This document shows positions 34,951 through 44,011 of a DNA stretch of 64,000 nucleotides, piece after piece. The translations under genes were made by a program, and so were the position numbers. The notes beneath the pieces are model-generated. The model saw only the letters and a program-made list of their open reading frames with translations. It made no database searches and was not told the DNA's origin. The DNA is from Desulfosporosinus shakirovi (lineage in GTDB: Bacteria > Bacillota > Desulfitobacteriia > Desulfitobacteriales > Desulfitobacteriaceae): contig NZ_JAJDOO010000001.1 in assembly GCF_020595055.1 (NCBI RefSeq), positions 124,001 through 188,000 on the forward strand. Reading direction: 5' to 3'. Position 1 is the first letter of the stretch, and each line of letters starts with the position of its first letter.

Positions 34951-35339
34951 AAATAACCCTCCTATATTAAACATTTGGTACAATTATGCTTAATAACCAG
35001 CTTTACTACTCACTATGGATATTATACCACGGAGAGAAGAAAGGGAAACTCTTCAAAGGACTTTAAAACTTTCTAAACAGAAGCTAACTTTAACTACCCA
35101 TAAAAATAGCCATTTTCTCCCTTCTAATTGTACCGCTTGGCGTCGAACCCACTCACTTCGAACTTCGAAACTCGAAATCGGGTCAACCCCTAAGGAATCC
35201 TTGGGAAAAAATATATCCCGAGGCTAGTATAAATACTAAAGCCTCAGGACATGATTTTAATAGTCTCACTTTTTATTTTTTATCCCCACTCCTCTCTTTA
35301 CTTCACTTGCGACAGTAAATCCGTCGCAAGCTTTTTTTA
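34951..35339. other. Intergenic region with repeat remnant and hairpins
   Basis: No convincing gene in 389 nt. It contains TTCGAA-type repeats (35155-35180) and a GAGGCT...AGCCTC hairpin at about 35220-35245. A plus-strand terminator stands at its right end. A plus-strand open frame of 70 codons (35015-35227) crosses the repeat, has no ribosome site and is not accepted. Confidence 0.5.
35308..35338 (+). terminator. Plus-strand Rho-independent terminator without an obvious gene
   Basis: Stem CTTGCGAC/GTCGCAAG with a nine-base loop followed by CTTTTTTT, reading on the plus strand. Neighbouring genes are on the minus strand, so the transcript it ends is unknown. It could be a small RNA from the 34951-35307 gap, or the site could shield against antisense readthrough into the GNAT gene. 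Confidence 0.7.
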
Positions 35340-35831
35340 TTATTCTACATTTTTAACTAATAGTTTGCGTTCCTCTGCAAAGCCGAATTTCTCGTAAAGT
35401 CGAATTGCTTTCAAATTATGACTGCTAACCGCAAGGCCTAGGTATGGAATTTCATGTTCCCGACAATAGTCTTCCGCAGCCTTAAGCAACACTTTGCCAG
35501 CCCCTTTGCCCCTCCACTCCGGAAGGACCACAATATCCATAATCCACCCCTGAGTGATCCCAGTTAACTCTTCCCGTGAAGAACCATGCAGAACCAAATA
35601 TCCGATCGGTCGTGCATTAGTATCCTCATCCTGTTCCGATTCCTCGACAATAAACGCTTTAGATTCAGACTGCTCAATCCAGGTCCAAAACCCTCTGAGA
35701 AATTCTTCTCTGTACTTAAGCGTTACCGCCATTGGCTGCTTGCGCCATGGGGAAATACTCTCTGGAATCCCAATTTTCCCGAGAGAATAAATAAAAGGCC
35801 AATCACGAACATTTCCTTGACGAACTCGCAT
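35340..35831 (-). CDS. GNAT-family N-acetyltransferase
   Basis: A 163-residue acetyltransferase. Motif A for acetyl-CoA is in IMDIVVLPEWRGKGAGKVLL (V..xxRGxGxG), followed by the ALGL-like strand YLGLAVSSHNLKAIRLYEKF, and GFAEERKLLVK at the end. The form with NxxAxxLYxxxGF is like RimI-type enzymes that modify protein N-termini or small amines. The substrate cannot be told. ATG at 35831 has AAGAGGTG upstream. It is a single gene, divergent from the Na/Pi transporter gene. Confidence 0.85.
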   Translation of the reverse strand: MRVRQGNVRDWPFIYSLGKIGIPESISPWRKQPMAVTLKYREEFLRGFWTWIEQSESKAFIVEESEQDEDTNARPIGYLVLHGSSREELTGITQGWIMDIVVLPEWRGKGAGKVLLKAAEDYCREHEIPYLGLAVSSHNLKAIRLYEKFGFAEERKLLVKNVE

Positions 35832-36031
35832 ATAATCACCTCTTAGGTAACTTATGCAACCATCTCCAGTATCGCTTTCACTTTATAAACAATATTCTTA
35901 TCAATTAAGAGACTCCCACTTAACTGAACGAGTTCACTCAGACGAATTTTCTCCCAGGGGCACTAGTAAAATAGTGCTTTTTTGCTTTGTCGGAAAGTTT
36001 TCGAGCTAAAAGGATTTGGCTAAGTAAGTTC

Positions 36032-36059
36032 TTGACACTTTTCTTGCTCAATATATTTA
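36032..36059 (+). promoter_or_regulatory. Sigma-A promoter of the Na/Pi cotransporter gene
   Basis: Plus strand TTGACA, 16-nt spacer, TATTTA, about 50 nt before the ribosome-binding site. The perfect -35 makes it the best candidate in the gap. Confidence 0.6.
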
Positions 36060-36107
36060 GGAGAGAACGCAAACAGAAAGGGACGAGATGAAAAGGAGGG
36101 GACACCA

Positions 36108-37022
36108 CTGTATATTGTTATCCTAGCCTTGGGCCTTTGCCTGCTTCTCTGGGGGATGAAAATCCTGCGGCAAGGCCTTCAATCATTTGCCGGACATCGC
36201 CTCCACCAAGCACTTCTGTGGATGACCGCAACTCCCTGGCGTGGTTTTTGGAGCGGATCAATCTCCACTGCTCTTCTTCAATCAAGTACTGCCTTAACCG
36301 TCATGGCTGTATCTTTCGTTGATGCCGGACTCCTCCCTTTTGGCAACGCTTTCGCGCTGATTTTAGGCAGTAATATCGGCACTACTTTAACGACACAACT
36401 CCTTGCTTTTCCCTTAGACCAGATAACCCCTTACATCATGGTTTTTGGCTCTCTGGGCTTCCTTTTTATTCCGTCTCATTGGCGGTTTCTTTCCCAGTCA
36501 GTTTTTGGCTTAGGCGTTCTCTTCTTCGCATTAGGCTTACTCCAAGTGGGGATGGCCCCACTCGTCGACTTGCCTATGATTCAGAATTTCCTCAAACAGC
36601 TGGGTGATAACCATCTCCAAGGGGTAATTGCCGGAACAGCAGTATCCGCCCTGCTACATTCCTCCAACGCCACAACGGGGATTGTTATGTTGCTCACGGC
36701 TGACGGATGGATCACCCTTCCTACAGCTCTCGCCTTCATCTTTGGCGCTAACATTGGCACCTGTTTTACCGCTGTTTTTGCAGCTCTAGCCTCCTCGCGA
36801 GCCGCCCAGCGGGTGGCATTGTTCCATGTCTTACTTAACGTGTTTGGAGTACTGCTATTCTTACCTTTCGTTGAACCAATGGCCTATGGACTCACCATCA
36901 TGGGAGGAAGCCTCTCGCGTCAGGTTGCTAATGCTCATACCATCTTTAATCTTTTGTCCTCCCTATTGGCCTTTCCTTTATTGCCCTGGTCAACCAGGTT
37001 CCTAAAAAAAGTGCTCCCTTAA
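36108..37022 (+). CDS. Na+/phosphate cotransporter family protein
   Basis: Polytopic membrane protein of 304 residues with the inverted repeat of the Na_Pi_cotrans family. First half: GSISTALLQSSTALTVMAVS and GSNIGTTLTTQLLA. Second half: AVSALLHSSNATTGIVMLL and GANIGTCFTAVFAAL. The paired QSS/HSS motifs bind ion and substrate. There is no PhoU domain at the C-terminus. The start is uncertain: AAAGGAGGGG best serves CTG 36108 (reading YIVILALGLC); otherwise TTG 36129, 21 nt further on. One of only two plus-strand genes in the window. Phosphate as substrate is assumed from the family. Confidence 0.82.
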   Translation: MYIVILALGLCLLLWGMKILRQGLQSFAGHRLHQALLWMTATPWRGFWSGSISTALLQSSTALTVMAVSFVDAGLLPFGNAFALILGSNIGTTLTTQLLAFPLDQITPYIMVFGSLGFLFIPSHWRFLSQSVFGLGVLFFALGLLQVGMAPLVDLPMIQNFLKQLGDNHLQGVIAGTAVSALLHSSNATTGIVMLLTADGWITLPTALAFIFGANIGTCFTAVFAALASSRAAQRVALFHVLLNVFGVLLFLPFVEPMAYGLTIMGGSLSRQVANAHTIFNLLSSLLAFPLLPWSTRFLKKVLP

Positions 37023-37110
37023 AAATAGCTGCTCACCAAAGCGTTTAAGCAATGGCGGCAGCCTGTATCCCAGATAACCTGACCATGACCTTCCAGAAAA
37101 GCGGATAAAT

Positions 37111-37638
37111 TTACCCAGCGCTTCCCTTAACACCAAATTTACTCTCGATTAAATTACAAATCCCTTGAACATCTTCTAATCCAAAGCAGGGTATCCCGTT
37201 ATCAAACTCAACATCACTGGCTATGGCAATAAGTTCCTCAAGTTTAGAATAGAGCTGCTGATGAACAGCTGAGCGATAAACTTCAATCTTTGGCTTGTCA
37301 GCATGCTTATATCCTTCAGTGAAAATCACATCGACTCCCTGAATTCGGGCCAGAACCTCATCAAGGGGCTGATCGTCTGAGACGCGTTCTAAGACGGCAA
37401 TCCTTTTGGGAGAGCTGATTGCCACAACATCCGCCCCAGCACGGTCATGGCGCCAGGTATCTTTGCCTGGTTGATCCATCTCGAACCCGTGGACATCATG
37501 TTTTAAGGTCGCTACCCTCCAGCCGCGGCGTTTAGCTTCACGAATAAGCTTTTCTAAGAGTGTAGTTTTCCCTGAATTAGACTTACCGCCTACAATTGAA
37601 ATAACAGGAATTTGTGAACATTCCTCTTTTGCATCCAT
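37111..37638 (-). CDS. mobB: Molybdopterin-guanine dinucleotide biosynthesis protein MobB
   Basis: P-loop GTPase of 175 residues that assists MobA in attaching GMP to molybdopterin. Walker A is GGKSNSGKTTLLEKL; LKHDVHGFEMDQPGKDTWRH is the characteristic MobB stretch, and IFTEGYKHADKPKIEVYRS follows. ATG at 37638 is behind GGGAG, directly after the moeA stop (37640), so the pair forms one transcript. mobA is not adjacent. Together with moeA and the selenium genes 6 kb away it points to Mo/W enzymes such as formate dehydrogenase, which is an inference. Confidence 0.93.
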   Translation of the reverse strand: MDAKEECSQIPVISIVGGKSNSGKTTLLEKLIREAKRRGWRVATLKHDVHGFEMDQPGKDTWRHDRAGADVVAISSPKRIAVLERVSDDQPLDEVLARIQGVDVIFTEGYKHADKPKIEVYRSAVHQQLYSKLEELIAIASDVEFDNGIPCFGLEDVQGICNLIESKFGVKGSAG

Positions 37639-37639
37639 C

Positions 37640-38845
37640 TTAGCTCTCCCAGTCTGCAATCCAGCGTGCCATTAAGAGTTCGCCGACCTCAACGGGTCCA
37701 TGATTTGCCGGTACATCCACTAGTAAATGGCTGCCAATCATAGAGCGAAGGATTCCCGATCCCTGAGCAGGAGCCAGGTCCGCCCATATTACTCCCTCTT
37801 TAAATACCGCCTGAGCCCGCAGGAAGCGTCGTTGTTTCCCCGGCTTATCAAAGCAACCAGCCATTTTAACTTGGAATTCCGCTTCTTCGGGGGTGGAACG
37901 TCCTGCAAATTTGCGAAGCGCCGGACGAACCAAGAGTTCAAACGTTACCATCGCTGCTGCGGGATTTCCTGATAGTGAGAAAAATAGCTGCTTTCCTTTT
38001 TGTCCAACAGAAACCGGTGTCCCTGGTTTTAAATTCAATTTCCAAAACAGCATATCACATCCAAACTGAGCAAGAGCATGGCGCATAATATCATAATCTC
38101 CAACAGAGGCCCCACCTGTAGATATGATCACATCAGCCTCCGCAACTTTTTCTAAAGCATCAAGCGTGTCCTCTATTTGGTCGTAAACAATGGGAATGAC
38201 GAGGACCTCGCACCCGGCCTCCTGAAGCATTCCACGCAAAGTGTAGCTGTTACTGTTATAGATCTTGCCTGGATACAATGGTTGCCCTACATCCATCAGT
38301 TCCGAACCCGTAGAGAGTAACCCAACCCGCGGGCGCCGGTATACCTTGACTTGATTTGTGCCAACCGCAGCCAACAACCCAATAGCGGGCGGAGTCAAGT
38401 AAAACCCTCGTTTTAGAAGAATGTCCCCCTCTTGGATTTCTTCCCCTTTATGTACGATATTCGAATCTGGCAACACCGGACGAGAAACCGTCACTTTATC
38501 GCCCATCAACTCAGTGTCTTCCATACGAACAACACAGTTAGCACCAGGTGGAATCGGTGCACCGGTAAATATCTTGGCAGCCTCACCCCTGGTAATAACT
38601 CGCTCAGCAAAAGTTCCCGCTGGAATTTCACTTACAACGTTAAGCTGAAGCGGTCGAGGGTCAACCTCAGTGGCTAGATATGCATACCCATCCAATGGCG
38701 AGCGAGCAAACGGAGGCATAGCAATTTGTGATATAACATCCTGAGCTGACACATGCCGATTAGCATCTGCAAGGGAAATATACTCTGTTTCCACCGGCCG
38801 GATGCGAGCGAGGACCAACTCCAAAGCCTCTTCTAATTCAATCAT
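37640..38845 (-). CDS. moeA: Molybdopterin molybdenumtransferase MoeA
   Basis: A 401-residue enzyme inserting molybdenum (or tungsten) into adenylylated molybdopterin. Four domains are seen: the N-terminal AQDVISQIAMPPFARSPLDGYA, the MPT-binding VGLLSTGSELMDVG, and IISTGGASVGDYDIMRHAL with the catalytic loop. FSLSGNPAAAMVTFELLVRP comes before the C-terminal barrel. ATG at 38845 has GAAGAGG ten bases upstream; a second in-frame ATG three codons earlier is too near to that site. mobB follows at once. Confidence 0.93.
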   Translation of the reverse strand: MIELEEALELVLARIRPVETEYISLADANRHVSAQDVISQIAMPPFARSPLDGYAYLATEVDPRPLQLNVVSEIPAGTFAERVITRGEAAKIFTGAPIPPGANCVVRMEDTELMGDKVTVSRPVLPDSNIVHKGEEIQEGDILLKRGFYLTPPAIGLLAAVGTNQVKVYRRPRVGLLSTGSELMDVGQPLYPGKIYNSNSYTLRGMLQEAGCEVLVIPIVYDQIEDTLDALEKVAEADVIISTGGASVGDYDIMRHALAQFGCDMLFWKLNLKPGTPVSVGQKGKQLFFSLSGNPAAAMVTFELLVRPALRKFAGRSTPEEAEFQVKMAGCFDKPGKQRRFLRAQAVFKEGVIWADLAPAQGSGILRSMIGSHLLVDVPANHGPVEVGELLMARWIADWES

Positions 38846-38991
38846 TATTTTCATGCCTCTTCGATTCCTTCCGCTACAAATAGTTGCCAGTTTAATTTTT
38901 AACTCATTACACTTCTTTGTTTCCTAAAATCGATTGCTGATCCTATTGAAATAAGCACACCTTAAGTGTAACGATAATTCAAAACATTGTC

Positions 38992-39018
38992 AAAAAAAAC
39001 CTGTCAAAGCGACAGGTT
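38992..39018 (-). terminator. Terminator of the DUF342 gene
   Basis: Minus-strand stem AACCTGTC/GACAGGTT with a five-base loop and a TTTTTT tail, just after the stop at 39026. Confidence 0.9.
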
Positions 39019-39025
39019 CTGATGC

Positions 39026-40963
39026 TCAATTGGGGATTGGATTAGCCCTTATCTTTTCAATTTGAACCTTGCCATTTTCGCGATAGATCTCTAAGTTTCG
39101 GTAGGGCTCTTCAATTTGGATAATTTCTTTACCCACCGCGATTACGACATTCGAATGGCAATACTTTACGTAAAGATGGCTTTCGGGACTAATTTGAACT
39201 AAGGTTGAACTAACCTCTGACCCCCCAAGTTCGCGGATTTGGACCTTGCCTCCCGCAAAGATTTTGCCCCCTCGACAAACACCCTCAATCGTAACATCCC
39301 CTTCTACACGAATGTCCGAATTGTAGGTTCCTTTCTGACACTCAAACGATCCCCCGCACTCAATGGTTGCCCCTTGTACATAACTAACAACAAAACTGAG
39401 CTTATCTGAAATCTCTATGGTTAAATTTTGAGTAAATTGTTCAAAAGCCTGATTCAATCGCAGTAAAATTGGTATAGATTGAGCTTCTAACGGCCCTAAT
39501 CCTGTCAAAAAACGTTTCGCTGTTCTAATAGAAACACTAAGTCCTTCTGTGATCACTTCGTCACCCTTATTATCTGTCACAAATTTTTCCAGGCGATTTG
39601 ATAATTTGGGAAGTTCCGAAAATTGTTTTTCCATCACTAACTTGAGACACTGTCCTTGTTTCAGATTAACAGCCCCTGGCGACTTAATCAACTCTGCCGT
39701 TCGCTGTAAGCAAGCGCTTAGTCGATTTTGCAATTCTGAGACAAGGCGAAGAAGTTCTGAGCGCACTACGAATTTTTCACCAATTACGATCTTTCCACCT
39801 AAAAGATTCTGATGAATCACAGCCCCTTTTTCAGCTCGTATTTCAGCATGGGAAACAGATCCTCTAATTTCTATTTTTCCCCCGGCAAAAACACGGAGCC
39901 CATCTTGAACATTCCCATTCACGAACACATCTCCAGGGAATTCAATACTTCCAGTGGCCAGATCGACATCCTTATTCATTATATAGACATGTTCAACCGA
40001 GTACGTTTTCTCATCAATACGTACAGGTTGTCCCGCACATTTAGCCACCACTTCAAGTTCATTGGAGGAAAGACAGACATTCTTTTTCAGACGGAATTGA
40101 AAATCCTTGGCTATGGCCGCAGGAAGCAACTTCCCTAATACATCTTGGCCTGGTATCCCAGGGCTGCTGGGAATTTTGCGTGCGAGAACAGCACCCTCCT
40201 CAACCAATTTTACCTTCGAAGCAAAAAAATCAATCTTTTTACTCTCTTGACCGGAATGCGCTACAGGCTCACCTACAAAGTCCTCTAATCTTGCGTGTTC
40301 GGGCGGAATCGGAAGGGTCGCTTCAGCAACAACAACCTCTTGCACGCCTTTGACCGCTAAAATCTCCTCCCAAACTCTGAGACGCCGTCCATGAACAACT
40401 TTCAATTGCTCCAAGTCTGCATTTAACCTGGCCTCATCCCAGATCTCACCCTGAGCCGGCAGGCTTTCCCAGGTAAGAAACTGAACCAAATTAATCTCCT
40501 CCGCAGGAGGGAGATTTTCAACAAGGATATAATGTCCCGGCAATTCATGTTTAACTTTCGCCACAACAGACAATCCCTGAAAACGGACATCCATTTCCCA
40601 AGTCAACACCCCTGGTTGGGCCAATGGATGGAATTCCACTTGATCCCCAAAGCTCACACGAAATGGCTTTTCTTGAAGAACCCCATTAAACCAAACTTCT
40701 CCGGCCTCCCAATATGGGGTAAACTGTTTAACCCCTTCACCAAGAACAATATTATACTTCGTACCATCCCAAATTATTTGACTCGGCCCTAATACTGGTA
40801 CTTGAACTTCCTCCCAAATTAGGCGAACTTTCCACTGACGAGAAAAGAAACTGGGTTTATCTATCACTTCAAGCGTGATATCTTCCGGTAAAATATTTAG
40901 TTTAAGTGCCCATTCTTTTTTTATGTCTTCAAGGGATCGCGCCTGAACGACTTTTTCTGGCAT
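39026..40963 (-). CDS. DUF342 (FapA) polymerising protein
   Basis: A 645-residue protein of the DUF342/FapA family. The N-terminus carries a Jag-N-like segment, VQARSLEDIKKEWALKLNIL. The centre is a right-handed beta-helix with repeats such as GSIEFPGDVFVNGNVQDGLR, IEIRGSVSHAEIRAEKGAVI and VEGDVTIEGVCRGGKIFAGG. A coiled segment (about residues 420-520) interrupts the helix. Related proteins are linked with flagella, polar localisation and cell envelope in other bacteria, but no exact role is known. ATG at 40963 behind GGGGTG is preferred to an upstream in-frame start. It is a single gene with its own terminator. Confidence 0.85.
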   Translation of the reverse strand: MPEKVVQARSLEDIKKEWALKLNILPEDITLEVIDKPSFFSRQWKVRLIWEEVQVPVLGPSQIIWDGTKYNIVLGEGVKQFTPYWEAGEVWFNGVLQEKPFRVSFGDQVEFHPLAQPGVLTWEMDVRFQGLSVVAKVKHELPGHYILVENLPPAEEINLVQFLTWESLPAQGEIWDEARLNADLEQLKVVHGRRLRVWEEILAVKGVQEVVVAEATLPIPPEHARLEDFVGEPVAHSGQESKKIDFFASKVKLVEEGAVLARKIPSSPGIPGQDVLGKLLPAAIAKDFQFRLKKNVCLSSNELEVVAKCAGQPVRIDEKTYSVEHVYIMNKDVDLATGSIEFPGDVFVNGNVQDGLRVFAGGKIEIRGSVSHAEIRAEKGAVIHQNLLGGKIVIGEKFVVRSELLRLVSELQNRLSACLQRTAELIKSPGAVNLKQGQCLKLVMEKQFSELPKLSNRLEKFVTDNKGDEVITEGLSVSIRTAKRFLTGLGPLEAQSIPILLRLNQAFEQFTQNLTIEISDKLSFVVSYVQGATIECGGSFECQKGTYNSDIRVEGDVTIEGVCRGGKIFAGGKVQIRELGGSEVSSTLVQISPESHLYVKYCHSNVVIAVGKEIIQIEEPYRNLEIYRENGKVQIEKIRANPIPN

Positions 40964-41149
40964 GATGCTACACCCCGCTTTTCGAAAAGTTTTCATTTTT
41001 TAAATAATATCATAATTCCATTCTATCCCTATAGGTCTTTAGTCCTATTAATGTATAAATTGTGCAAAATAATTAGGTGATTTTCTTTAAGCTTTTATAT
41101 TTACTCTTTAAACTACTCTCCACGAATTTGAATTAGGGAATTCTAGAGT

Positions 41150-41188
41150 AAAACCGGGCTGTACTAAAAAATATCATCTACAGCCCGG
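41150..41188 (-). terminator. Terminator of the LCP gene
   Basis: Perfect 10-bp stem CCGGGCTGTA/TACAGCCCGG with a 15-base loop and a short TTTTA tail on the minus strand, 31 nt behind the stop. Confidence 0.8.
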
Positions 41189-41218
41189 CCTAATGAACAT
41201 TATGCTTCCCTTAAGAAA

Positions 41219-42286
41219 TTAGGTGTTATTTACCATTATAGATACCTGATGACCCGGGGATTTCATCCCATTGGGATCCTGGCTGTTCCCTGGAACTTGG
41301 GGCAAAGGCTTAGTGGGTGTGGGTAGGACTGGCTTTAACAAATCCACATTCTCCTGATCCATTACTTTATCTGTCGTCTTCCCTTGAAATAAATCTTTAA
41401 CCACTTTCTTAGCCGCGACAGGGTCGACTTTCCAGTAGCTTACCCCTTCCAGGTCAAGAAATGACCCCGGCAACGTCTGGGAAACCATATTCGAACTGTC
41501 AAATCCAACGACAACTTTAGACAGGGTCAGAATGTCTTTAGCCGACAAATTCGTGTTAACAGCACCCATTAATTGGGGAAGGAGAAAGGGGAGTTTTGGA
41601 ATTGTGCTAAGCCGAAACATCTCCTTAGCTACTGCTTTCAGTACTACTTGTTGCCTGGCAGTCCGCGAAATATCGGCTAACGCGTCATGGCGAAAACGGG
41701 TATACTGCAGGGCCTTAAATCCATTTAAGCGCTGTTCGCCTTGACGCAGATTAATATACCCATCCTCATCATCTCCCGTCTCGTAGTACATATCTTTTTC
41801 CACATTGACCGTAACTCCGCCTAATGTATCAATAATCTTCTTAAACCCTTCAAAGTTAGTCTGAACATACCCTGCTATTTTTTCCCCCGTCAGCTCTTCT
41901 ACGGTGCTTTCCAGTGCAGATAAATCCTTCAATGAGACAATCTCATTAATTTTTTTATAACCATGGCCTGATAGAAGGACTCTCGTATCACGCGGAATCG
42001 AAAGTAAGCTTGTACGCTGTGTTTTCGGATCGACACTAGCTAGAATAATTGTGTCCGTACTAAACTTCTTTTGATCAGGGCGCTGATCAGCCCCTACGAG
42101 TAATACGCTGACCCGATTTTTTAATCCGTCATCGTTAAGATCTGATAAATCTCCACCCGATATCTTACCCGATTCAGAAAATACCATATACCCTACAGCC
42201 CCAGCTGCAATAACTACCGTTAAAGTAACAACCATCAAGATTAACCTAAACGCCCGCCGCACATCACCAACTCCATTATGTAACAT
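41219..42286 (-). CDS. LytR-CpsA-Psr (LCP) family wall-polymer ligase
   Basis: A 355-residue membrane-anchored enzyme attaching teichoic-acid-like or capsular polymers to peptidoglycan. The membrane helix is at about residues 12-33. The LCP domain has VLLVGADQRPDQKKFSTDTI, LLSIPRDTRVLLSGHGYKKI (with the R residues that hold the polyprenyl phosphate) and LRQGEQRLNGFKALQYTRFR. The acceptor-side segment RTARQQVVLKAVAKE is also present. The tail (LLKPVLPTPTKPLPQVPGNS) is proline-rich. The start may be ATG 42286 or the GTG eight codons later, which has the better spacing from GGAG. Confidence 0.9.
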   Translation of the reverse strand: MLHNGVGDVRRAFRLILMVVTLTVVIAAGAVGYMVFSESGKISGGDLSDLNDDGLKNRVSVLLVGADQRPDQKKFSTDTIILASVDPKTQRTSLLSIPRDTRVLLSGHGYKKINEIVSLKDLSALESTVEELTGEKIAGYVQTNFEGFKKIIDTLGGVTVNVEKDMYYETGDDEDGYINLRQGEQRLNGFKALQYTRFRHDALADISRTARQQVVLKAVAKEMFRLSTIPKLPFLLPQLMGAVNTNLSAKDILTLSKVVVGFDSSNMVSQTLPGSFLDLEGVSYWKVDPVAAKKVVKDLFQGKTTDKVMDQENVDLLKPVLPTPTKPLPQVPGNSQDPNGMKSPGHQVSIMVNNT

Positions 42287-42375
42287 CCTCTTTTATCATT
42301 ATACCCAACTCTATTCTTTAGAAAAGGAAATTACAAAATCTTTAGAAATACTTCAAGAAAAAAACTAATCTAATT

Positions 42376-42401
42376 CTAAAATGTATGAAATAACATTTTA
42401 G
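42376..42401 (-). terminator. Terminator of bshC
   Basis: Stem CTAAAATGT/ACATTTTAG overlapping the bshC stop codon, followed by AATTAGATTAGTTTTTTT on the minus strand. Confidence 0.65.
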
Positions 42402-43972
42402 AGAAGTATCTGATGTTCGGAAAAATCGCCAATTGGAATTTCTGCCACTTGGTCCACAAAGCTAAGCCCATAACGCATAACAAAACTAAAGGGATTTAAA
42501 ACCCGTTCCTGTCTGGAATGATTAGGAACAATTCCATCCTCAAGCTGTTGCAAGTGGTTAAGTACATCACTGCATCGTTTGCGTTGTGCCTGCCAAACCT
42601 TTCTTTCTAAATAGTCTAATTGAAACTTGACCTTCGCCTCATTTCGATCCAACCAATCAATGACATTGGCATGAACCTCTTGCAGTGGTTTCAGTTCTGC
42701 ATATCCCCTCGCAATTTGTCCCCGCATACGTTGAAAGTGGTCATCAATATCCAGGTTATCCTGTTCTCGCACAAGGCGATTTCGCTGTTCCTGTAAACCA
42801 TGGTTAACATCCGCTAGCGTTAATCCCTGCTTTTTCAGATATTTCTGCCAAGAGGCTGTCAACGCTACAGCAGACAACCGCGGAAAAAGAATCGGCATTA
42901 CGAAGCCGAGCTTGGCAAATACTCCCCCGAGCTGAGCCCAGTAATTCAATTCCCCCGGCCCTGGTACATATGCCAAGGTCGGAAACAAATATTCCTGAAT
43001 CACAGGGCGGGTTACTACATTAGGGGAAAATTTCTCAGGTGCTTGGGCCAGCAATTCATTCAAAGTATCCAAATCCATCGGCTCTTTTTGCCCGCGCAAA
43101 TAAAACAATTCCGCACTATATAGAATCGCACGTCGTTCAGGTACAGAAAGAAACAAATTAACCTCCCCGCCAGTTGGTTGTATTTGTGGATTAAATCCAA
43201 GCTCAACCCATCTATTAGTGCGTTCGGCCAAAGCTTCCCTTACATCCGCATGCATTTTTAAGATCTGCTCATACATTGGCGCTGCTAAACGCTTAAATTC
43301 CGGTAGCATAGGATCGAAGAAAATTAGACCCCATTTGTGGACCAGCCACTGTAAGTTAAGGGCAAACCAGTGTGTTAAATTCTCTGCTTGTTCAGTTAAC
43401 TGACGACATTGCTTCAAGACGGAGGATCGAAATTCACTATCCGGCATCTCTACAAGTTGGGCTTCGATTGTTTCCCAGTCGGGAACCTTTTGATGCCCCA
43501 CAGATTCCCCGCCTCCATCACCCGGAAGCATGCAAGGAATCGGTTTTCCCTCAGAATTTAAGAGATAGGTCTCGCGAATTTCTTGCCAGTCATGATCTTC
43601 ACCCGCTATCCAAAAAACTGGAACAACCGAACGACCCAGTTTTTCACGTTGCTCTTTAGCCAACTGAATAGTTGTCATGGCTTTATACAAAGTATACAAT
43701 GGCCCGGTCAGGATTCCCGCTTGCTGTCCGGTGATCACTGTAAGAGTCTCTTTCTGTCTCAGTTCTTCAATCATATGGAGGGTTTCGGAATTCGCCCCTA
43801 AATTCCTGTGATACTCCTTCAGCGTATCCGCTAAAATCTCTCTGGAATAATCTCTGGAGTCTAAATAAACTGCCCTTTGTTCAAAACTTTCCTGAATTTT
43901 AGGATCTCCACTCGGAAAAAATAAAGCTACTTGTTCAAAACAAGTAGCTATGGTTTGCATTAGATCTCTCAT
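42398..43972 (-). CDS. bshC: Putative cysteine ligase BshC (bacillithiol synthesis)
   Basis: Cytoplasmic enzyme of 524 residues thought to add cysteine to GlcN-malate, last step of bacillithiol synthesis. Family marks: TVITGQQAGILTGPLYTLYK near residue 80, VFWIAGEDHDWQEIRETYLL, YVPGPGELNYWAQLGGVFAK and a C-terminal coiled coil (about 390-470) rich in Arg/Gln/Glu. The end NPFSFVMRYGLSFVDQV is typical. It is a single gene; in Bacillus it lies beside mraZ, here 25 kb away. The function in the pathway is known from genetics of the family. Confidence 0.93.
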   Translation of the reverse strand: MRDLMQTIATCFEQVALFFPSGDPKIQESFEQRAVYLDSRDYSREILADTLKEYHRNLGANSETLHMIEELRQKETLTVITGQQAGILTGPLYTLYKAMTTIQLAKEQREKLGRSVVPVFWIAGEDHDWQEIRETYLLNSEGKPIPCMLPGDGGGESVGHQKVPDWETIEAQLVEMPDSEFRSSVLKQCRQLTEQAENLTHWFALNLQWLVHKWGLIFFDPMLPEFKRLAAPMYEQILKMHADVREALAERTNRWVELGFNPQIQPTGGEVNLFLSVPERRAILYSAELFYLRGQKEPMDLDTLNELLAQAPEKFSPNVVTRPVIQEYLFPTLAYVPGPGELNYWAQLGGVFAKLGFVMPILFPRLSAVALTASWQKYLKKQGLTLADVNHGLQEQRNRLVREQDNLDIDDHFQRMRGQIARGYAELKPLQEVHANVIDWLDRNEAKVKFQLDYLERKVWQAQRKRCSDVLNHLQQLEDGIVPNHSRQERVLNPFSFVMRYGLSFVDQVAEIPIGDFSEHQILL

Positions 43973-44011
43973 CTTTATCCCTCCGCTACCTTACCAGTAC
44001 ACGGTATTTTA

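Noticed and set aside
35015..35227. 70-codon plus-strand frame
   Set aside because: It covers TTCGAA repeat sequence, has no ribosome site, and its translation shows no domain.
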